Assembly: GCF_001243045.1 (NCBI RefSeq)
Contig: NZ_LN849007.1
Coordinates: forward strand, 186,001 to 250,000
DNA: 64,000 bases
Source: Clostridium niameyense
Lineage (GTDB): Bacteria > Bacillota > Clostridia > Clostridiales > Clostridiaceae
Direction of reading: 5' to 3'
The first letter of the stretch is position 1. Every line of letters starts with the position of its first letter. Below are positions 58,837 to 64,000 of this stretch, in pieces. Under the pieces are notes generated by a model. The model was not told where the DNA came from. It searched no databases and worked only from the letters and a program-made list of their open reading frames with translations. The position numbers and the translations under genes were made by a program.

Positions 58837-59961
58837 ATGTCAAATGTAGATAAATTGTTTAACGAGTTTAAGGACATAGTAGAAGATCCTAAGAAACATA
58901 TAGAAAGATATATGAAGGAAACTGGTAAAAAGGCTATAGGGTGTATGCCTTTATATAATCCAGAGGAAATCATAGTAGCATTAGGAATGTTCCCAGTTGG
59001 AGTATGGGGTTCTAATACAAGTCTTTCAAAAGCTAAAACATATTTTCCAGCATTTATTTGTTCAATACTACAAACAACTTTAGAAGACGCTTTAAATGGA
59101 AAATATGATATGTTATCTGGAATGATGATTCCTAATTATTGTGACTCTTTAAAGTGTATGGGACAAAATTTTAAACTAACTGTTGATACTATTGAATTTA
59201 TTCCAGTAACTATTCCACAAAACAGAAAACTAAAGGCTGGAAAAGAATTTTTAAACAGTCAATATAAAATGAATATTAAACAGTTGGAAAAGATATCTGG
59301 TAATAAGCTTACAGATGAATCTTTAGAAAAAGCTATAGAAATGTACAATGAACATAGCAAAACAATGAATGAATTTTCAAAGTTAGCATCAGAATGCCCA
59401 GGTATAATATCACCAACTAAGAGAAATTATGTTATGAAATCTGCTTATTTTATGGATAAAGGGGAACATACTGAAAAAGTTAAAGAACTGATGAATGAAA
59501 TAAGGAAAATAGAGTGTAAGCCATTTGAAGGAAAAAGAGTTATAACTACAGGAATAATTGCTGATTCAGAAGATTTATTAAAAATCTTAGAAGAAAATAA
59601 TATAGCTATTGTTGGGGATGATATAGCTCATGAATCTAGACAATATAGAACATTGATACCAGAAGCAGATACTCCATTGGATAGATTATCTGAACAATTT
59701 GCAAATAGAGAATGTAGTACTTTATACGATCCAGAAAGAACAAGAGGCAAAAATATAGTTGAGATGGCAAAGGAAAGAAAAGCGGATGGAATTATATTCT
59801 TCATGACAAAATTTTGTGACCCAGAAGAATATGATTATCCACAAATGAAAAAAGATTTTGAAGAAGCAAAAATTCCACATGTAATAATAGATACTGATAT
59901 GCAAATGAAAGATTATGAACAAGCTAGAACTGCAATTCAAGCTTTTGCAGAAACACTTTAG
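58837..59961 (+). CDS. fldC: 2-Hydroxyacyl-CoA dehydratase subunit FldC
   Basis: A 374-residue second subunit of the dehydratase. AIGCMPLYNPEEIIVALGMFPVGVWGSN near the N-terminus and CDSLKCMGQNF (about 101) are the cluster-ligand segments of the family; DIAHESRQYRTLIPE and FFMTKFCDPEEYDYPQ follow. The start at 58837 has AAGGAGG eight bases upstream and is one base after the fldB stop; a frame extension into fldB is rejected. Both subunits together with FldA and FldI form the complex. Confidence 0.93.
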   Translation: MSNVDKLFNEFKDIVEDPKKHIERYMKETGKKAIGCMPLYNPEEIIVALGMFPVGVWGSNTSLSKAKTYFPAFICSILQTTLEDALNGKYDMLSGMMIPNYCDSLKCMGQNFKLTVDTIEFIPVTIPQNRKLKAGKEFLNSQYKMNIKQLEKISGNKLTDESLEKAIEMYNEHSKTMNEFSKLASECPGIISPTKRNYVMKSAYFMDKGEHTEKVKELMNEIRKIECKPFEGKRVITTGIIADSEDLLKILEENNIAIVGDDIAHESRQYRTLIPEADTPLDRLSEQFANRECSTLYDPERTRGKNIVEMAKERKADGIIFFMTKFCDPEEYDYPQMKKDFEEAKIPHVIIDTDMQMKDYEQARTAIQAFAETL

Positions 59962-59991
59962 CATATTATTTAAGTATTTAGTATAAGAAAT

Positions 59992-60049
59992 AACATTGAT
60001 TTTTCTTAAAATTAAATAGAATATTTTAATCTAGAGAAAAATCAATGTT
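59992..60049 (+). other. Stem-loop between fldC and the acyl-CoA dehydrogenase gene
   Basis: A 15-bp perfect stem (59992-60006 with 60035-60049, AACATTGATTTTTCT with AGAAAAATCAATGTT) with a 28-base AT-rich loop that can pair internally. The stem sequence resembles the one before fldA. A weak T-rich stretch follows; it may attenuate or process the transcript. Confidence 0.6.
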
Positions 60050-60098
60050 TATATTTATATAAGCTAATAGAAATTCTTAAAATATTAGGAGGGATATG

Positions 60099-61232
60099 AT
60101 GATTTTCACAGAACAACACGAACTTATTAGAAAATTAGCAAGGGATTTTGCAGAAAAGGAAATAGAAACTATAGCAGACGAAGTGGATAAAACTGCCGAG
60201 TTCCCTAAAGAAGTCATCGACAAAATGGCTAAGCTTGGATTTTTTGGAATAAAAATGCCTAAAGAATATGGCGGTGCAGGGGCTGATACTAGAGCTTATG
60301 TAACTATAATGGAAGAAATATCCAGGGCTTCTGGCGTTGCTGGAATATATTTATCATCACCTAACTCATTACTTGGAACACCATTTTTACTAGTTGGTAC
60401 AGAAGAACAAAAAGAAAAATATCTAAAACCAATGATTAAAGGTGAAAAGAAATTAGCTTTTGCTTTAACTGAACCAGGAGCTGGATCAGATGCAGGCGCT
60501 ATTGCAACAACTGCTAAAGAAGATGGAGATTATTATATATTAAATGGAAGAAAAACATTTATTACAGGAGCTCCAATATCAGATAATATTATAGTATTTG
60601 CTAAGACAGACATGAGTAAAGGAACAAAAGGAATTACTACATTTATAGTAGATAGTAAACAAGAAGGAGTATCTTTTGGTAAACCTGAAGAAAAGATGGG
60701 TATGATTGGATGTCCAACTAGTGATATTATTTTAGAAAATGTAAAAGTTCATAAGTCAGATATACTTGGAGAAATAAATAAAGGATTTATAACTGCAATG
60801 AAGACTTTGAGTGTTGGACGTTTAGGAGTTGCAGCGCAAGCACTAGGAATAGCTCAAGCTGCTGTAGATGAAGCGGTTAAATATGCAAAACAAAGAAAGC
60901 AATTTAATAGACCAATTGCTAAATTCCAAGCTATTCAATTTAAATTAGCTGACATGGAAACTAAATTAAATGCTGCAAAATTATTAGTATATAATGCTGC
61001 TTACAAAATGGATAAAGGAGAAAAAGCAGACAAAGAGGCTGCTATGGCAAAATACTTTGCGGCTGAATCTGCTATTCAAATAGTAAATGATGCATTACAA
61101 ATACATGGTGGCTATGGCTACATAAAAGAGTATAAGGTAGAAAGATTATATAGAGATGTTAGAGTAATTGCTATATATGAAGGAACTTCTCAAGTTCAAC
61201 AAATGGTAATAGCGTCAAATCTTTTAAAGTAA
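60099..61232 (+). CDS. Acyl-CoA dehydrogenase (AcdA/AcdB-type)
   Basis: A 377-residue FAD acyl-CoA dehydrogenase, reducing the enoyl-CoA formed by the dehydratase to the saturated acyl-CoA with electrons from the adjacent ETF. Motifs: FALTEPGAGSDAG (FAD contact), ITGAPISDNIIVFA, and the catalytic glutamate in AIYEGTSQVQ (about 364). Near its end QIHGGYGYIKEYKVERLYRD is family-typical. The start at 60099 has AGGAGGG five to six bases upstream; the ATG three bases earlier is too close to it. Named AcdA in the fld cluster. It is followed by etfB with the stop overlapping the next RBS. Confidence 0.93.
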   Translation: MIFTEQHELIRKLARDFAEKEIETIADEVDKTAEFPKEVIDKMAKLGFFGIKMPKEYGGAGADTRAYVTIMEEISRASGVAGIYLSSPNSLLGTPFLLVGTEEQKEKYLKPMIKGEKKLAFALTEPGAGSDAGAIATTAKEDGDYYILNGRKTFITGAPISDNIIVFAKTDMSKGTKGITTFIVDSKQEGVSFGKPEEKMGMIGCPTSDIILENVKVHKSDILGEINKGFITAMKTLSVGRLGVAAQALGIAQAAVDEAVKYAKQRKQFNRPIAKFQAIQFKLADMETKLNAAKLLVYNAAYKMDKGEKADKEAAMAKYFAAESAIQIVNDALQIHGGYGYIKEYKVERLYRDVRVIAIYEGTSQVQQMVIASNLLK

Positions 61233-61244
61233 GGAGTGAACGAA

Positions 61245-62039
61245 TTGAAAATAGTTGTATGTGTAAAACAAGTACCAGATACTAATGAAGTAAGAATAGA
61301 CCCTGTAAAAGGAACCCTTATTCGTGAAGGTGTGCCTGCTATATTAAATCCAGATGATGCTAATGCTTTAGAGCAAGCATTAAGATTAAAGGATCAATAT
61401 GAAAATGTAAAAGTTACAGTACTTACTATGGGAATACCATCTTCATCTTATATGTTAAGAGAATGTTTAGCAATGGGGGCAGATGAAGCTATATTAGTAA
61501 CGGATAGAGCTTTTGCAGGAGCAGATACATGGGCTACATCTAATGCTTTAGCTTCAGCTTTAAGAAAGGTAGGAGATTATGACTTAATATTTGCTGGGAG
61601 ACAAGCAATAGATGGCGATACAGCTCAAGTTGGACCTCAAATAGCAGAAAGACTTAATATCCCTCAAGTAACTTATGTTATGGGCTTTGATTATAATAAA
61701 GATAAAAATACACTAATTGTAGATAGACAATTAGAAGATGGATATGAAAGAGTTCAAATTAAATCTATGCCAGCTTTAATTACTGCCATTAATGAATTAA
61801 ATGAGCCTCGTTATATGACTGTTGGAGGCATAGTAGATGCATATAAAAAAGATATTAAGATATTTACAATTAAAGATTTAGATGTTACTCCAGATGAAGT
61901 AGGTTTAAATGCTTCTCCAACTTCAGTATTTAGATCATTCGCACCAGATAAAAAACAACAAGGTGTTATGTTGAATGGAACACCTGAAGAAATGGTAGGA
62001 AAATTAGTAACAGAACTTCAATCTAAACATTATATTTAA
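61245..62039 (+). CDS. etfB: Electron transfer flavoprotein beta subunit
   Basis: A 264-residue EtfB. The true start is TTG at 61245, giving the usual [26 protein letters not shown] lies directly before, and a GTG at 61236 overlaps it. [21 protein letters not shown] is the nucleotide-binding segment. In bifurcating ETFs this subunit holds the NADH-accepting FAD. It lies 12 bases after the dehydrogenase gene and 17 before etfA. Confidence 0.95.
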   Translation: MKIVVCVKQVPDTNEVRIDPVKGTLIREGVPAILNPDDANALEQALRLKDQYENVKVTVLTMGIPSSSYMLRECLAMGADEAILVTDRAFAGADTWATSNALASALRKVGDYDLIFAGRQAIDGDTAQVGPQIAERLNIPQVTYVMGFDYNKDKNTLIVDRQLEDGYERVQIKSMPALITAINELNEPRYMTVGGIVDAYKKDIKIFTIKDLDVTPDEVGLNASPTSVFRSFAPDKKQQGVMLNGTPEEMVGKLVTELQSKHYI

Positions 62040-62056
62040 GTTTTGGGAGGGTTATT

Positions 62057-63259
62057 ATGGCTATTAATATAAACAAAGAAAAATGCAAAGCATGTGGTAT
62101 ATGTGAAAAGCAATGCCCATTTGATGCTATTCATGTAGTTAACGGATTAGCAGAAGTAAATGAAAAGTGTACAATATGTGGATCTTGTGTAGAAGCTTGT
62201 CCATTTGATGCAATAGAAAAAGAAGAAAAAAAAGCTGTAAAAAAAGATATAAGTGCATATAAAGGTGTATGGGTATATGCTGAACAAAGACAAGGAGAAC
62301 TTACTCCAGTAGTAATAGAATTATTAGGAGAAGGTAAAAAATTAGCTGACGAAATAGGAACAGATTTATCTGCAATTTTATTAGGTGATAATGTAGGAGC
62401 GTTAGCGGAAGAACTAGTAAAATATGGAGCAAATAAAGTATATGTAGCAGATGATAAAAAATTAGAAAACTATACAACAGATGCTTATACAACAGTAATT
62501 TCAGATGCTATCAATGAATATAAACCGGAATCAGTTCTATTTGGAGCCACTCATATCGGAAGAGATTTAGCTCCTAGAATTGCAGCAAGAGTTGATACTG
62601 GACTTACAGCTGATTGTACAAAATTAGAAATAGATCCTGAAGCTAAAAACGTAAAACAAACTAGACCTGCATTCGGTGGAAACCTAATGGCAACTATAGT
62701 ATGTAAAAACCATAGACCACAAATGTCTACAGTAAGACCTGGAGTTATGGAAAAGGCACAATTTAATGAAGATAATAAAGGTGAAATAATAAATTTAAAA
62801 GTAACCTTAAGTGAAGATGAGATAAGAACTAAAGTTTTAGAAATAATTAAATCTTCTAAAAAGCAAGTTTCTTTAGTTGATGCAGACTTTATAGTATCTG
62901 GTGGTAAAGGACTTGGAGATGCAGATGGATTTAAATTATTACAAGAATTAGCTGATTTATTAGGTGGAGTAGTAGGCAGTAGCCGTGCAGCTGTTGATAT
63001 AGGATGGATAGATCATTCACATCAAGTTGGACAAACAGGAACTACAGTAAAACCAATAATCTATATTGCTTGTGGTATATCAGGAGCTATTCAACACGTA
63101 GCAGGTATGTCAAATTCAGATGTAATAATTGCTATAAATAAAGATGAAAATGCACCAATATTTGAAATAGCTGATTATGGAATAGTTGGTGATCTATATA
63201 AAGTAGTACCAATATTAATTGAAGAAATAAAAAAGATTAAAGAATCTAAAGCTGTATAA
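62057..63259 (+). CDS. etfA: Electron transfer flavoprotein alpha subunit with N-terminal ferredoxin domain
   Basis: A 400-residue EtfA with an added 2x[4Fe-4S] ferredoxin domain at the N-terminus (cysteines at 10, 13, 16, 20 and in [12 protein letters not shown]). The ETF core follows: [25 protein letters not shown], and the C-terminal FAD site [20 protein letters not shown] with [10 protein letters not shown]. The ferredoxin fusion is typical of ETFs of anaerobes that couple NADH oxidation to enoyl-CoA reduction and ferredoxin reduction. Exact electron route is inferred. GGGAGGG is the RBS. Confidence 0.95.
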   Translation: MAININKEKCKACGICEKQCPFDAIHVVNGLAEVNEKCTICGSCVEACPFDAIEKEEKKAVKKDISAYKGVWVYAEQRQGELTPVVIELLGEGKKLADEIGTDLSAILLGDNVGALAEELVKYGANKVYVADDKKLENYTTDAYTTVISDAINEYKPESVLFGATHIGRDLAPRIAARVDTGLTADCTKLEIDPEAKNVKQTRPAFGGNLMATIVCKNHRPQMSTVRPGVMEKAQFNEDNKGEIINLKVTLSEDEIRTKVLEIIKSSKKQVSLVDADFIVSGGKGLGDADGFKLLQELADLLGGVVGSSRAAVDIGWIDHSHQVGQTGTTVKPIIYIACGISGAIQHVAGMSNSDVIIAINKDENAPIFEIADYGIVGDLYKVVPILIEEIKKIKESKAV

Positions 63260-63272
63260 TTCAAGTAATGAA

Positions 63273-63326
63273 ATATATTACAAGGAATAAAACGAGAATC
63301 TTCTTATTTTGTTTCTTGTAATATAT
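63273..63326 (+). terminator. Long imperfect hairpin after etfA
   Basis: A 26-bp stem with three wobble pairs and one mismatch (63273-63298 with 63301-63326; outer arm ATATATTACAAG). No T run follows, so it might be a processing or stability element separating the operon from the transporter gene rather than a full terminator. Confidence 0.55.
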
Positions 63327-63410
63327 ATTAGCTAACATAGTTAAAAAAATAACAAATATATTATATAAGAGGAATTAGTTACAATAATATATATGTTAAG
63401 GGGAGTGAAT

Positions 63411-64000
63411 TTGTCAATGGATAATAAAGATAAGAAAAATGAAACAAAAACAAAAAAGTCTGGGGTTCCTATATATCTAGGGATTGCAAGTGTATGGTTT
63501 GGTGCCCATTGTGGTCCAGGAGTAGCATCAGGTAAACAGACTGCAGTTTTTTATAGTGAGTTTGGTAAATGGGCATTTATAACTCCTGTTATAGCAATGA
63601 TATTAATGGGACTTTGCATTTACTGTTCTATAGAATATGCACGTATAACTAAGGTGAAAAATTTTAGGGAATTAACAGATAGTTTATTTCATCCATATGA
63701 GAAAATATTTTCAACATTTTTTGAAGTTACGTTTATAGCAACTGTTCTTATGGTAGTAGGAGGATGTATAGCTACGGGAGCAGAAGTATTAAAAGAATAT
63801 ATAGGTTTACCTATATTTATAGGAAGTATAATATTAGTTGTAATTACTATACTTTTATCTATGTATGGAGCTAATTTAGTACGTTCTTCATCAACTGTTA
63901 TGACTATATTTATAATAGTTTGTTTAATAGCTATGGTGGTACTAGGCTTACTTTCCCCAAAGGGGAATTTTTCAAGTAATTGGAGCACTAAATCTTTTAG
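63411..64000 (+). CDS. YkvI-like membrane transporter (3' end outside window)
   Basis: The first 196 residues of a polytopic membrane protein of the APC-type YkvI family: after a charged Lys-rich start come IYLGIASVWFGAHCGPGVASG and several helices. The substrate is unknown; its place after the fld/etf genes suggests transport of the amino acid used or of the acid produced. The start is TTG at 63411 with AAGGGGAG six bases before; ATG at 63417 (two codons in) is the alternative with poorer spacing. The gene runs off the window. Confidence 0.8.
   Translation, partial: MSMDNKDKKNETKTKKSGVPIYLGIASVWFGAHCGPGVASGKQTAVFYSEFGKWAFITPVIAMILMGLCIYCSIEYARITKVKNFRELTDSLFHPYEKIFSTFFEVTFIATVLMVVGGCIATGAEVLKEYIGLPIFIGSIILVVITILLSMYGANLVRSSSTVMTIFIIVCLIAMVVLGLLSPKGNFSSNWSTKSF

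Overview
The window is strongly AT-rich, densely coding, and reads as ordinary chromosome of a proteolytic, anaerobic, endospore-lineage Clostridium. The closest match from memory is the C. sporogenes / C. botulinum group I lineage. The reasons are a FldAIBC-type 2-hydroxyacyl-CoA dehydratase operon with an acyl-CoA dehydrogenase and a ferredoxin-fused EtfA, a group-B-like [FeFe] hydrogenase, Rex, clostridial RBSs (AGGAGG, AAGGAG) and many TTG starts. I see no insertion sequence, prophage, CRISPR array or rRNA.

Layout. Positions 1-526 hold the end of lysA. 756-9398 is a giant membrane cyclic beta-glucan synthase-like protein. 9462-12216 has a small conserved-looking protein, a tryptophan T-box leader with trpS, and a Cof-type HAD phosphatase. 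12393-17615 has prfC behind a promoter and attenuator-like leader, a PAP2 membrane phosphatase, an Lmo0937-like mini membrane protein, an ECF S component and an AlbA_2-type ATPase/regulator. 17757-21099 holds a small P-loop-like protein and the leftward HD-GYP/tsaE/tsaB/rimI operon; tsaD lies alone at 25982-27004. Between them are a degenerate metal-SBP-like protein, a bactofilin-like membrane protein, a zinc-ribbon protein, tRNA-Trp(CCA), an FAD oxidoreductase and a RusA-like nuclease. 27240-38065 contains pyruvate carboxylase, an M16C protease and a CstA transporter divergent from a LytS/LytTR two-component pair. 38105-44467 holds an ABC-F ATPase, rex with a nearby Rex-like operator, ogg, the hydrogenase and a TVP38/DedA protein. 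44488-51612 holds a TIGR01906 protein, CIRCE-groESL, a TtcA-like protein, and guaB-guaA behind a guanine riboswitch.

52095-64000 is the metabolic highlight: brnQ, then an unusual regulatory region at 53420-53666 (terminator, two cre-like palindromes, 24-bp-phased tandem repeats, and a promoter whose -35 box is the start of the last repeat), followed by fldL, fldA, fldI, fldB, fldC, acyl-CoA dehydrogenase, etfB, etfA and a YkvI-like transporter cut by the window edge.

Together the fld/acd/etf genes would activate, dehydrate and reduce a 2-hydroxy acid from an amino acid (phenyllactate to phenylpropionate by family resemblance; an isocaproate-type substrate is the main alternative). This reoxidises NADH and probably drives ferredoxin reduction. 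Rex, the hydrogenase, pyruvate carboxylase and the CstA/LytS-LytTR module fit the same redox and pyruvate economy. Several gene starts were placed by RBS position rather than at the longest open frame; these are noted per gene.
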